The translations under genes were made by a program, and so were the position numbers. This document shows, piece by piece, positions 14,292 to 22,624 of a stretch of DNA of 48,425 nucleotides; the first letter of the stretch is position 1; each line of letters begins with the position of its first letter. The notes under the pieces were generated by a model. It saw only the letters and a list, made by a program, of their open reading frames with translations, was not told the DNA's origin and searched no databases. The DNA is from Bacteroides sp. (GTDB taxonomy: Bacteria; Bacteroidota; Bacteroidia; Bacteroidales; Bacteroidaceae): positions 1 through 48,425 of the forward strand of contig JALCME010000028.1 of assembly GCA_022648295.1 (NCBI GenBank), read 5' to 3'.

Positions 14292-15032
14292 ATGAAAGCT
14301 ATGATATTTGCAGCGGGACTCGGTACCCGTTTGCGTCCATTGACCGATCACAGACCTAAAGCACTTATCCCTGTTGCAGGTGTACCCATGCTCGAAAGGG
14401 TGATACTCCGCTTAAAAGAGGCAGGATTTGACGATATCACAATCAATATTCATCACTTTGGTGAACAGATTCTTGACTTTTTGGACACTCATGGCAATTT
14501 TGGTGTAAACATTCATATTAGCGACGAACGTGATGCCCTGCTTGATACAGGAGGAGGAATTAAAAAAGCCCGTCCATTTCTTGATGGCAATGAACCATTT
14601 CTAATTCACAATGCTGATATCTTATCGGATCTTGACCTATCTGCATTTTATCGTCATCATATAGAAAGCGGTGCCGATGCCACACTTTTAACCAACGAAC
14701 GTACAACCTCACGCTACTTATTAATAAACAATAATCACCGCCTGTGTGGATGGACAAACATATCTACAGGAGAAGTCCTTCCTCCCGGTGTAGAATTTAC
14801 AGGAGAGAACTACCTCAAACAAGCATTCGGCTGTGTACATGTACTATCCCCTTCCATTTTTCAATATATGGAGAAAAAACCGTGGACGGGCAAATTTCCC
14901 ATTATACCCTTCTATACAAGCATATGCCAAAAAGCCATGATTCAATGCTATCCGGTAAACAGCAACAATTGGTTCGATATCGGCAAGCCGGAAACACTAA
15001 CCAAAGCTGATGCATTCTATAAAGCACTATAA
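14292..15032 (+). CDS. murU: MurU-like N-acetylmuramate-1-phosphate uridylyltransferase
   Basis: This 246-residue nucleotidyltransferase has the Rossmann-like signature MIFAAGLGTRLRPLTDHRPK (residues 4-23), the lysine in PKALIPVAGVPMLE, metal-binding Asp in HNADILSDLD (about residues 106-115) and DTGGGIKKA. This is the family of glucose-1-phosphate thymidylyl- and MurNAc-1-phosphate uridylyltransferases. The neighbouring AmgK-like kinase points to MurU, which converts MurNAc-1-phosphate and UTP to UDP-MurNAc. Sugar specificity cannot be proved from sequence, and GlmU-like or mannose-1-phosphate specificity is the alternative. Confidence 0.8.
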   Translation: MKAMIFAAGLGTRLRPLTDHRPKALIPVAGVPMLERVILRLKEAGFDDITINIHHFGEQILDFLDTHGNFGVNIHISDERDALLDTGGGIKKARPFLDGNEPFLIHNADILSDLDLSAFYRHHIESGADATLLTNERTTSRYLLINNNHRLCGWTNISTGEVLPPGVEFTGENYLKQAFGCVHVLSPSIFQYMEKKPWTGKFPIIPFYTSICQKAMIQCYPVNSNNWFDIGKPETLTKADAFYKAL

Positions 15033-15126
15033 AACCTATCTAAAGTTTTTTTATTATTCAGATATTACATTCTTCATATTGGAGTAATTTTTCTATAAAT
15101 AGCCACCTTTTTGAGACATATTTTAA

Positions 15127-15134
15127 TATATTTG
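15127..15134 (+). promoter_or_regulatory. -7 box of the symporter gene
   Basis: TATATTTG fits TAnnTTTG and lies 21 bp before the chosen ATG at 15156. An in-frame TTG at 15111 would be upstream of the transcription start and is therefore not used. Confidence 0.5.
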
Positions 15135-15155
15135 CATCAAAAAGAAATTCTCCAT

Positions 15156-16430
15156 ATGGCTTTAATAAAAAAATTATCTTCCATCCCTCTATACGTACAA
15201 ATCCTGATAGGCATGATTGCCGGTATTATAATCGGGCTGGTAGCATTGCAATTGGACGGTACTCTTTTTATCAAGCATTGGGTACAACCTTGGGGACAAC
15301 TTTTCATCCGTTTACTTCAGCTAATAGCCATACCACTTGTTTTTATTTCACTTGTGAAAGGAATAACCGGATTGAAGGATATTAGCAAAGTATCCAAAAT
15401 AGGGGGAAAAACAATAGGTATATATATCATTACCACCTTAGTTGCTATTTTACTGGGGTTAGCCATGGGCCTCATTATCCAGCCGGGAAAATTAATCGAT
15501 CGAAATGAAGTGGTTCATTTGCAAAAGAGCTACCAAGAGACCGTACAAGAAAAGAAGCAGGTTGCCGAACAAACCAAAGAACAAGGCCCATTAGCTTTCT
15601 TGAACGATATTGTACCCAATAATATCATAGCAGCATCCACTGATAATAGCAAAATGCTTCAGGTCATTTTCTTTGCCATCTTCTTTGGAATAGCCACATT
15701 AGCTGTTCCATCCCAACATACAAAACCAGTCATCTCTTTGTTTGACAGTTTAAACGATATTATATTAAAGATGGTGGATTATATCATCTCATTTGCACCA
15801 TGGGGAGTAACGGCACTGATGGCAGGTCTAATCATTGACTTTGGTGGGAATACTAGTATTTTCAGTGCATTAGCAGTATACGCTCTGACCGTAATAGCTG
15901 CTTTGCTTATTTTGTTACTGTTCTTCTATCCTTTGCTGATCCATCTATTCAGCAAAGTCAGTCCCGGTAAATTTATTCGTTCCATGTACCCTGTCCAACT
16001 CTTCGCATTTACAACAAGTAGTAGTGCCGCTACCTTGCCAGTAACGCTGAAAACAGTGGAAAACAAACTCGGAGTACCTGAAGATATCAGCTCTTTTGTA
16101 CTTCCTGTAGGGGTTACTATAAATATGGATGGAACATCATGCTATCAAACCATTGCCATACTTTTTATTGCACAAGTATTAGGTATTAATTTAAGTTTTT
16201 CCCAATTAGTCGTCATTGTAGCTATGACCGTACTCTCATCTATTGGTACACCGGGTATCCCCGGTGGAAGTTATGTCATCTTGGCTATGGTGCTTACATC
16301 CGTTGGTATCCCCGCCGAAGGATTAGCCTTGATTCTCGGCATAGACCGCCCTCTGGACATGCTTCGTACCTCGGTGAATGTAACAGGAGATGCAGCCGTA
16401 TGCACTATACTGAACAGACAACAAAATTAA
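15156..16430 (+). CDS. Dicarboxylate/amino acid:cation symporter (DAACS family)
   Basis: This 424-residue membrane protein of the GltP/DctA family imports glutamate, aspartate or C4-dicarboxylates with Na+ or H+. Diagnostic segments are the serine-rich hairpin FAFTTSSSAATLPVT, GVTINMDGTSCYQTIA (NMDGT motif) and SSIGTPGIPGGSYV, followed by GIDRPLDMLRTSVNVTGDA, all in the substrate- and cation-binding half. About eight transmembrane helices and two hairpins are visible. A charged loop QKSYQETVQEKKQVAEQTKE between early helices is longer than in GltP. It appears monocistronic with its own -7 box. Confidence 0.92.
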   Translation: MALIKKLSSIPLYVQILIGMIAGIIIGLVALQLDGTLFIKHWVQPWGQLFIRLLQLIAIPLVFISLVKGITGLKDISKVSKIGGKTIGIYIITTLVAILLGLAMGLIIQPGKLIDRNEVVHLQKSYQETVQEKKQVAEQTKEQGPLAFLNDIVPNNIIAASTDNSKMLQVIFFAIFFGIATLAVPSQHTKPVISLFDSLNDIILKMVDYIISFAPWGVTALMAGLIIDFGGNTSIFSALAVYALTVIAALLILLLFFYPLLIHLFSKVSPGKFIRSMYPVQLFAFTTSSSAATLPVTLKTVENKLGVPEDISSFVLPVGVTINMDGTSCYQTIAILFIAQVLGINLSFSQLVVIVAMTVLSSIGTPGIPGGSYVILAMVLTSVGIPAEGLALILGIDRPLDMLRTSVNVTGDAAVCTILNRQQN

Positions 16431-16443
16431 ATCAAAATAAAAG

Positions 16444-16602
16444 CTACTTTGTATTAGTCTTGGATACAGGTTGATGCAGTTGTTTGGAATCAGAAAGAGT
16501 AGTAGAAGTCCTTTTTCTTTTGCCTAATTTACAAACCTTCTCCCACGCAGCTTTTTTAGCTTCATACTCTTCATACTGCTTCTCTAAATAATTATCAGCC
16601 AT
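16444..16602 (-). CDS. Small charged protein of 52 residues
   Basis: A minus-strand frame begins MADNYLEKQYEEYEAKKAAW and continues with a basic KLGKRKRT stretch and a Ser/Thr-rich tail. The helical, charged N-terminus looks like a real small protein, and similar short MADNYLEK-type proteins occur in Bacteroides as far as I recall. It ends 13 bp from the symporter stop (convergent) and lies 27 bp downstream of the DUF2007 gene on the same strand, so the two may be co-transcribed. The function is unknown. Confidence 0.6.
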   Translation of the reverse strand: MADNYLEKQYEEYEAKKAAWEKVCKLGKRKRTSTTLSDSKQLHQPVSKTNTK

Positions 16603-16629
16603 AAATCACTTACATTTAAACATTAGACG

Positions 16630-16857
16630 TTATGAGATTGACTCCTTATATTCTGCCAACAACTTTTCAGCAACTTCCCTATCTTCTTCTTTAATCATAA
16701 TCTGAACCATTTGTGCAGAAGCAATGATAGGACCATAAGGAGCCCGCGTACTATTTCGCAAGAAACAATCAATGCCAGAATCCTTTAATATGGATTCCAA
16801 CAATTGGCATTCCCAGAGTTCCCCTCTGAAAAGTTCAATAATTCGTTCTTTATCCAT
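16630..16857 (-). CDS. DUF2007 domain protein (putative signal transducing protein)
   Basis: This 75-residue soluble protein matches the DUF2007 pattern: an N-terminal LFRGELWECQLLESILKDSG helix, CFLRNSTRAPYGP, then IMIKEEDREVAEKLLAEY. DUF2007 is a small ferredoxin-like alpha/beta fold of unknown role, often annotated as a putative signal transducer. The length is normal for a single-domain member. It is probably transcribed with the 52-residue gene downstream. Confidence 0.8.
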   Translation of the reverse strand: MDKERIIELFRGELWECQLLESILKDSGIDCFLRNSTRAPYGPIIASAQMVQIMIKEEDREVAEKLLAEYKESIS

Positions 16858-16963
16858 AGCTATTACCTTTTTATTTTGTTATACCTACAAAAACATTCCG
16901 CCATAAACAACCTCTCCTTCACCTACTTTTCCAAAATCTATAGCAAAAATAATCCAAATTCCT

Positions 16964-16971
16964 TATTTTTG
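16964..16971 (+). promoter_or_regulatory. -7 box of the Gfo/Idh/MocA gene
   Basis: TATTTTTG fits TAnnTTTG, 39 bp before the ATG at 17011. A minus-strand TATTTTTG (complement of 16944-16951) nearby may serve the divergent DUF2007 gene. Neither has a clear -33 partner. Confidence 0.45.
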
Positions 16972-17010
16972 CATATCTACTGACATTTTATTTAAAGAAA
17001 TAAGAAAAAC

Positions 17011-18087
17011 ATGGAAACAATTAATACAGGAATAACGGCTTTCGGCATGTCCGGACAAGTATTCCATGCCCCCTTTATTAGCACTAACCCGCATTTCAAA
17101 CTTTGTAAAATACTGGAGCGAAACAAAGAATTATCAAAGGAACGTTATCCTAATGCCATTATTGTCCGAAGCTTTGATGAGCTAGTCCATGACCCGGAAT
17201 TAGAACTGATTATCATTAATACACCAGACAGTACTCACTACAAATACGCCCGCCAAGCTTTAGAGGCCGGGAAAAATATAATCGTAGAGAAACCTTTTAC
17301 CAGTACTGTTGAACAGGGTGAAAAACTTATTGCTTTAGCTAAAGACAGAGGACTTATGTTAAGCGTATACCAAAACCGACGATGGGACGGCGATTATCTC
17401 ACTGTAAAAGAGATTCTATCCAAAGGCCTATTGGGCAGGCTGGTGGAATTCGAATCAACTTTTGCACGTTATCGCAATTTCATTAAGCCCGATACATGGA
17501 AAGAAACAGGTAAATCAGGGGGAGGATTGACTTACAACTTAGGATCACATCTTATAGATCAAGCTATCCAACTCTTTGGAATGCCGGAAGCTATTTATGC
17601 AGAAATCGATACCATTCGTACTAATGGAAAGGTAGACGATTACTTTTTAATTCATTTTATACGTCCATTACTTGCTCCAGAAGTAAAAGTCACCCTCAAA
17701 GCCAGCTACTTGATGCGTGAAGCCGAACCACGCTTTACACTTCACGGTACATTAGGCTCGTATGTCAAATACGGAGTAGACAATCAAGAAGCTGCGCTTA
17801 TGAATGGTACTCTTCCCAACCAACTTCACTGGGGAGAGGAAAAACCAAAAGAATGGGGATTGCTTCATACAGAAATGAACGGTATTGAAGTTCGCAAAAA
17901 ATATCCCAGTATTCCCGGTAATTATGGAGGATTTTATGAAAATATATACGAGCACTTGCGCTTAGGTGAGCCCTTAAAGACAGATGCCCGTGATATACTG
18001 AATGTAATTAAAGTGATTGAAGCTTGTTACGAAAGTCAAACGAAAGAGCAAACGGTTTATTTATTCAGAAATGAAGATATGGTATAA
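17011..18087 (+). CDS. Gfo/Idh/MocA-family NAD(P)-dependent oxidoreductase
   Basis: This 358-residue oxidoreductase has an N-terminal Rossmann fold (ITAFGMSGQVFHAPFI, then IINTPDSTHY at about residues 71-80 and EKPFTST around 93-99, the family's conserved EKP). A C-terminal alpha/beta domain contains GGGLTYNLGSHLIDQAIQLFG, where the GSHxxD box holds the catalytic histidine. QVFHAPFI is shared with the YdgJ/scyllo-inositol dehydrogenase-like subgroup. The substrate is probably a cyclic polyol or sugar and cannot be assigned. It appears monocistronic. A weak 7-bp stem follows its stop (18087-18114). Confidence 0.9.
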   Translation: METINTGITAFGMSGQVFHAPFISTNPHFKLCKILERNKELSKERYPNAIIVRSFDELVHDPELELIIINTPDSTHYKYARQALEAGKNIIVEKPFTSTVEQGEKLIALAKDRGLMLSVYQNRRWDGDYLTVKEILSKGLLGRLVEFESTFARYRNFIKPDTWKETGKSGGGLTYNLGSHLIDQAIQLFGMPEAIYAEIDTIRTNGKVDDYFLIHFIRPLLAPEVKVTLKASYLMREAEPRFTLHGTLGSYVKYGVDNQEAALMNGTLPNQLHWGEEKPKEWGLLHTEMNGIEVRKKYPSIPGNYGGFYENIYEHLRLGEPLKTDARDILNVIKVIEACYESQTKEQTVYLFRNEDMV

Positions 18088-18603
18088 ACAACTTCAGCCC
18101 GAGGTTCAGTTGTTATAATTGTTATATGATATATTTTCCATGCCTGATTAATTTCGTTTTTTATCTCCACTTGTGCCGTTGGGTTTTTACATGTTATATC
18201 TACAGAAGAAAGGTAGTAGTAATAATAATTTTTTCACAAGTTATGCTTTGAGTTATTATAAATGCTTATTTTGCGCAAAAGTACAACAAATATTCCAACC
18301 AATATATAAATATCACAAAAAACGATGCACTTAGTTAACCTTTATAAAAAAGCATTTTTAGAGTAAAAGAAGAAATTAAACTACGTATGCTGCGTTGATT
18401 ATTTAAGACATAAGGGAGCCACAAGATATCGGACAAACATTCAAATAACAGACTATTATAATCGCTCTATTCAAGAAGTAATAGAAAAAGAATGAAAAAA
18501 TCAACCTAAGTGTGTGAATGGGAAGCAGCAGAATTCTGTATAAAAACACACTGAATTCTGCTGCTTTTATAACTAAGATTATACACGTAAATTATCTTAA
18601 TAT
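18088..18603. other. 516-bp AT-rich intergenic region
   Basis: I see no convincing gene here. It holds a weak 7-bp stem right after the oxidoreductase stop (18087-18093 with 18108-18114), a minus-strand TACTTTTG -7-like box (complement of 18276-18283) with no gene behind it, and a strong hairpin at 18523-18566. An open frame of about 41 codons before 18495 lacks a start. Confidence 0.6.
18523..18566 (+). terminator. Strong 14-bp hairpin, probable terminator
   Basis: This perfect inverted repeat has arms AAGCAGCAGAATTC at 18523-18536 and 18553-18566 around a 16-nt loop, followed on the plus strand by TTTTAT. It also lies about 40 bp beyond the stop of the minus-strand radical SAM gene, so it may end transcription from that side too, although the T-run is on the plus side. 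Confidence 0.6.
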
Positions 18604-20061
18604 TTATGGGGCGACCTCCTCTGACCTTAAAAATTCATTTTGCCAGACCTCTTTAGTCAGTTTTTCCAATTCTTTATCATACATCACCATGTGATCATAA
18701 TATTCTTTATCTTTTAAAATTGCATCAGCTTCAACATCTGTTCCGTGACTTTCATCAGTCAAGATATTAGAACGAAAGTTTTGATAATGATCACGAATAG
18801 AGCAGGGCATCAACAGATTTTCAGCATGCTTGGGATCATCATGCTGTGTTTTATCCTGCCAATTGCGGCCATTTACCATTAAAGAAGATTGCAAAGCCGT
18901 GCGAAGAGGTTTATTTTCAGTATACAGCCTATTTACATTATCCATGGTATAGGGGACAAAAACACATGGCATCACATCCCCATTCCAATCAATATAAACA
19001 TATCCTCCACTACGTCCATAGGCAATACAGCCATTTACCAAAGTTCCGCTATTCCAGAAATCAGCTATCGGATAATCCTTCTTAAGCATCTGCTCCCACT
19101 TGCGATAAAGTTTCAATCTGTCCGCAGGACTAGGAACCATTTCAAAAGCTGACTTTCCACGCCCTATAGGCATCAGTTGGAATTGCCACATAAAAGACGC
19201 TCCTTGTTCATCAAAATAAAATTTATAGAAATCATCCGACAACAAAAGAGGGGTATTAGCCGACGTAGTAGTTACAGAAACCACAAAAGGCACTCCCTTT
19301 TTACGCAATAAATCAAAAGCCTTTAAGATATGCTTATAGACTCCATTCCCACGCCTTTCATCCGTTTCTTTTTCATATCCTTCTACGGAAATTGCAGGAA
19401 CTGCATTAGCTGTTTTTTGCAACCTATCGGCCACTTCTTCGTCAATCAACGTACCGTTAGTATAAAACATAAAAAAGACATCGTTGTATTTCTCAAAGAT
19501 ATTCATTAAAGTTTTTTCCCCATCTCTATACATCAATGGTTCTCCACCGCTAATCACTACAAAACGGCCTTCCGCATTATTCCTAAAATCCCCTACAATT
19601 CTATCAAATACTTCATAAGACAAATGTGGAGTAGTTTTCGCATCACTACATGCATAGCAATTGGAACATTTTAAATTACAACGCTGGGTCGGGGAAATCA
19701 CAAGGAAAGATGGAGGTTTAACTCCATACTTTAATTTATACTCATCAGAGAAAGAACGATAAGCAGCTTTATCACTATGAAAAGCTCCCCCAAGAAAACT
19801 ATTACTTAAGTTCTTTAAAACATAACGAGAAATGTACCCCTTATTAATATTCATCAATGCACGGTGCAATAGAGCAATCGACCAATCGTATTTCTTCTTT
19901 TTCACGGCATCCAAATCTTTGTCGTTATCTTCTACGATACTCTTGTACATTTGGGACTCAACTTTCTTCATCATCCCTTGTTGGATCAATTTATGATCTA
20001 ACATTGAAAATAAAATCTGATTCAAATTTAAAATAGCCATAACTAATTTATTTAAGTTCAT
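18604..20061 (-). CDS. Radical SAM protein with SPASM-like C-terminal cysteines
   Basis: This 485-residue protein has the radical SAM cluster motif CNLKCSNCYAC (Cys128, Cys132, Cys135, with an extra Cys138). VISGGEPLMY supplies the SAM-binding GGE motif and FYTNGTLID follows. Further cysteines in NGCIAYGRSGG, GDVMPCVFVPY and LLMPCSIRDH resemble a SPASM or twitch region that binds auxiliary Fe-S clusters. Residues 1-115 form a helical N-terminal extension absent from typical maturases. Peptide or protein modification is typical of SPASM proteins, but no precursor peptide is identified. An alternative start is Met8 (ATG at 20040), preceded by an A-rich stretch. It is isolated, with about 900 bp of non-coding DNA upstream. 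Confidence 0.85.
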   Translation of the reverse strand: MNLNKLVMAILNLNQILFSMLDHKLIQQGMMKKVESQMYKSIVEDNDKDLDAVKKKKYDWSIALLHRALMNINKGYISRYVLKNLSNSFLGGAFHSDKAAYRSFSDEYKLKYGVKPPSFLVISPTQRCNLKCSNCYACSDAKTTPHLSYEVFDRIVGDFRNNAEGRFVVISGGEPLMYRDGEKTLMNIFEKYNDVFFMFYTNGTLIDEEVADRLQKTANAVPAISVEGYEKETDERRGNGVYKHILKAFDLLRKKGVPFVVSVTTTSANTPLLLSDDFYKFYFDEQGASFMWQFQLMPIGRGKSAFEMVPSPADRLKLYRKWEQMLKKDYPIADFWNSGTLVNGCIAYGRSGGYVYIDWNGDVMPCVFVPYTMDNVNRLYTENKPLRTALQSSLMVNGRNWQDKTQHDDPKHAENLLMPCSIRDHYQNFRSNILTDESHGTDVEADAILKDKEYYDHMVMYDKELEKLTKEVWQNEFLRSEEVAP

Positions 20062-20957
20062 CTAAAAATATCACTCTTAATATTCTCAAATTTTCTTATA
20101 AACAAGATTTATAAGACTTTATTGCCCTATTTACCAACACCAAAATTACTGAAATATTCTGTTTAGCGGATTATTTCCAAAAGTTTTTTGGTGGTTCATT
20201 AAAAAGAGATTCTCTAAATTTAGATGATATCTCCACTAAAAAGCATAATTCATAATCTTGTAACAAATACGAAATTAACTTTATGGCAGAAGTTATAACT
20301 ATGAAAATAGCAGACAAGAAACAAAAATATAAATAGTCATATATCAGCTATATACTAATAATACAGAATCTCTACGAGGAAGATACTGTTCCTCTACGAC
20401 GAAAGCACGCTTGCTCTACGAGCAACGGGGCTTTTCTCGTAGACGTTCTAACTGTTACACTGATAAATTGACAAAGTACATCATAGATCAACAATAAAAT
20501 TCTCCAAAAGACAAAAGTCCTAAGCATATTCATCTAATCCAGTATACGAATTAGACTCTTCTCTTCCCTGTAACAATAAGAATGCTTTTAACGATTAAAA
20601 ACAGTATCAATAATTAGTAATACCTCTGGAGATATCCATTCGGTTAGATTTGATTTTCCGGAAGTTCCAAGAAAAATTAAAAGTGAAATAACGCCCAAAA
20701 TTATCCCTTTTTACGCTATTCACATAATTAGTTTACTATTTAAGATTACAACTATCCGATGATAAACATAGTTCCCCCTCACTAAAAAAGCACTTTTGTT
20801 ATAGTACTTTTTTGATTTTCCATAGAACAGAAAATAGTCAAAATAAGTAAATATATTCTGTGTTTATTAGTTAATTAGATAAAATTTATCTTTATTTGAG
20901 AAATATTCTATCTGGGAATAAAGATCTCACATATAAACAATTTAAAATATCACATTT
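20062..20957. other. 896-bp non-coding region with internal repeats
   Basis: This gap separates the divergent radical SAM and lipoprotein genes. It has a 22-bp-period repeat (20370-20443), an A/T-rich stem-loop at about 20783-20813, and only very short frames (17 codons at 20284-20337 plus and 20146-20199 minus). No tRNA or known RNA family is recognised. It probably contains the promoters of both flanking genes and possibly a small RNA. Confidence 0.6.
20370..20443. repeat. Three 22-bp-spaced CTCTACGA repeats and an inverted fourth copy
   Basis: The 9-mer CTCTACGAG/C begins at 20370, 20392 and 20414, exactly 22 bp apart, and TCTCGTAGA (its inverse) is at 20435-20443. Each repeat is followed by a G/C then AA, while the rest of the unit diverges. 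The third and inverted copies can form a hairpin with a stem of about 8 bp. It is GC-richer than its surroundings and has no coding potential. The role is unknown; a protein-binding array or structured RNA are options. Confidence 0.7.
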
Positions 20958-21947
20958 ATGAAAAAAAACGTATTTACTGTATTACTAGCATCACTGTTAA
21001 TAATATCATTCCAATTAATCTTCTCATGCAAAAGTGACTTAACCAATGACAATCCAATTCATGATACAACTGTAACTAACCCATTTTCATACGTAGGAAC
21101 ATTACACAATGAAGGATTAGATTACGTTTTTAACTATATCAAGAAAGAAAAAGAAAATACATCTACAAGAAATAATATTCAAACACTAAATATGGCAGAA
21201 CTCTGTCAGACCGCCACAGAATCCTATGCAAACCAAAAAGGACTTAAATGTGCACCTAGTGCTATTATAACACGCTCTACATCATCATCAAATAAGACTG
21301 ACAGCTTAAATCTTTCTAAATTAGGCATAAAGTACTGTAATATTTTAATGGAAATTATAAGTAAAAAGGCAAATAACGAAAATCTCTTTACGAAAGCAAT
21401 CCAATCTTTAAACGAAGATATTCTGTCAGACAAAAATTTAAATAAAAAGGAAAGAGATGCCTTATTATGCGGAACTGCAACAGCAGAAGCTAGCTTCCAT
21501 TATTGGCAAACGAACCTAAATTCATGGAATAGCACTATCAATGTTACATCTTATAAGAATAATACAAGAAATGCACCATCCAGCGTCGAAGGTCAAGTTA
21601 CCGATGCTAACAATGAACCAATAATAGGCGCCTCAGTCGTAATAGTTAACCCCTCAAGAGGATCCCTAATTGGTACACTTACTAATATAAATGGTATTTA
21701 CCAGATAAGCAACATAAATCTTCCAGTAAGATTACGTTTCTCTATGGTAGGATTTGTAACAATTGAAACAACGGCTAACTATCAAATCGTAAATGTAATA
21801 ATGAAAGAAGATGTTGTGGATGACGGAATTGATTGGACAAAGATTATAGGTTCAGACGCAATAGGGGCAATATCAGGGGGAATATGGAAAGGCATACCGG
21901 GTGCCATTGCTTCAGGTATTGCTAGCTCTGCAACAGCAGCATTATAA
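20958..21947 (+). CDS. Lipoprotein with CarboxypepD-like domain and glycine-rich C-terminal tail
   Basis: This 329-residue protein starts with a lipoprotein signal, MKKNVFTVLLASLLIISFQ then IFSC with the lipobox Cys at residue 24. Residues about 30-205 are helical and Asn/Lys/Ser-rich, without a known domain. Residues about 211-282 (VEGQVTDANNEPIIGASVVI, then ISMVGF-like RFSMVGFVTIE) are a CarboxypepD_reg-like beta-sandwich, the domain found at the N-termini of SusC-type proteins. The last 40 residues, with IGSDAIGAISGGIWKG and IPGAIASGIASSATAAL, form a Gly/Ala-rich hydrophobic tail reminiscent of glycine-zipper or bacteriocin-like helices. A cytoplasmic-looking CarboxypepD-like protein follows. 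The function is unknown; surface or periplasmic location is likely. Confidence 0.7.
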   Translation: MKKNVFTVLLASLLIISFQLIFSCKSDLTNDNPIHDTTVTNPFSYVGTLHNEGLDYVFNYIKKEKENTSTRNNIQTLNMAELCQTATESYANQKGLKCAPSAIITRSTSSSNKTDSLNLSKLGIKYCNILMEIISKKANNENLFTKAIQSLNEDILSDKNLNKKERDALLCGTATAEASFHYWQTNLNSWNSTINVTSYKNNTRNAPSSVEGQVTDANNEPIIGASVVIVNPSRGSLIGTLTNINGIYQISNINLPVRLRFSMVGFVTIETTANYQIVNVIMKEDVVDDGIDWTKIIGSDAIGAISGGIWKGIPGAIASGIASSATAAL

Positions 21948-22032
21948 CAAATCAATAATAAAATGGATACACATTCATAAAAAAATACTAGGCATGATAA
22001 AAATATAAATAACTCACTTAAAATAAAAAAAT

Positions 22033-22293
22033 ATGAAATTAAATGAAGAAAGAGCCGAATCTCCCAAAGTTGAAAGGTATATTAGGGTAAAAACTGAAAA
22101 TAAGGAACCGTTGTTAGGAGTCAGTATAATAGAAAAAGGAACACACAATGGCACAATATCGGATCTAGAAGGATATGCTAGATTATCTGTTGCTTCAGGT
22201 GCTATACTAGTATTTTCCTTTGTTGGCTATTGTACACAAGAAATCAAAGTTGGGAGTAACCGAACAATAGACGTAGTTATGAAAGAATGCTAG
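22033..22293 (+). CDS. Stand-alone CarboxypepD_reg-like protein without signal peptide
   Basis: This 86-residue protein consists almost entirely of one CarboxypepD_reg-like domain: VKTENKEPLLGVSIIEKGTH, GTISDLEGYARLSV and FSFVGYCTQEIKVG, ending VVMKEC. This is the same pattern as the SusC N-terminal domain (G-V-x-GT-x-T-D-x-G, then FSFVGY). There is no signal sequence, which is unusual because these domains normally act in the envelope. It lies 85 bp after the lipoprotein gene on the same strand, and the two share the domain. It could be a degraded or domain-only duplicate, or a soluble partner. Confidence 0.6.
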   Translation: MKLNEERAESPKVERYIRVKTENKEPLLGVSIIEKGTHNGTISDLEGYARLSVASGAILVFSFVGYCTQEIKVGSNRTIDVVMKEC

Positions 22294-22624
22294 ACACAAA
22301 AACTAATTGATAATATTTACGAACAGAAAGCCCTACGACAAACGTTTCATAGAAGTGTTGCTTTGGGGCTTAAAATTGTCGAATAATATTCTTCTAATCA
22401 ATCGGTTTAAAATATTTTGTTTTAGCACATTTTTTGACACTATCAAACAAAGTATGTAAACTATAACTCGGGTCTTTATGATTCGAGTTATTTTTTTTAC
22501 CTTCAAAAATTAAATTATAATTCATACCATACAGAACCAAAACGTTGCAATATAGATAATATACACTATTCAAGCAGTAAAAAAAACACCATTAATTCAA
22601 TCTGCAATAATGAATATAATAAAA
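22294..22624. other. 331-bp intergenic region
   Basis: It holds a terminator-like stem-loop at 22463-22498. Nothing else coding or structured could be supported. A possible AAGCCC/GGGGCTT pairing spans 22328-22371 but has a long unstructured loop. Confidence 0.5.
22463..22498 (+). terminator. Rho-independent terminator
   Basis: An 8-bp stem (ATAACTCG at 22463-22470 with CGAGTTAT at 22484-22491) is followed directly by a run of eight T. It would end transcription of the CarboxypepD-like genes. Confidence 0.75.

Noticed and set aside
18373..18495. Open frame of about 41 codons resembling a gene tail (YLRHKGATRYRTNIQI) before the hairpin at 18523
   Set aside because: It has no start codon and a stop directly upstream. 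In DNA this AT-rich a frame of that length is expected by chance, and I recognise no family.
20146..20199. 17-codon minus-strand frame (MNHQKTFGNNPLNRIFQ) upstream of the radical SAM gene
   Set aside because: It is co-directional with the radical SAM gene but has no leader/core features or clear ribosome binding site. Kept only as a remote possibility.
20284..20337. 17-codon frame (MAEVITMKIADKKQKYK) as a possible radical SAM precursor peptide
   Set aside because: It has no cysteine or core-peptide pattern, no ribosome binding site and no link to the enzyme beyond position. Too short to support.
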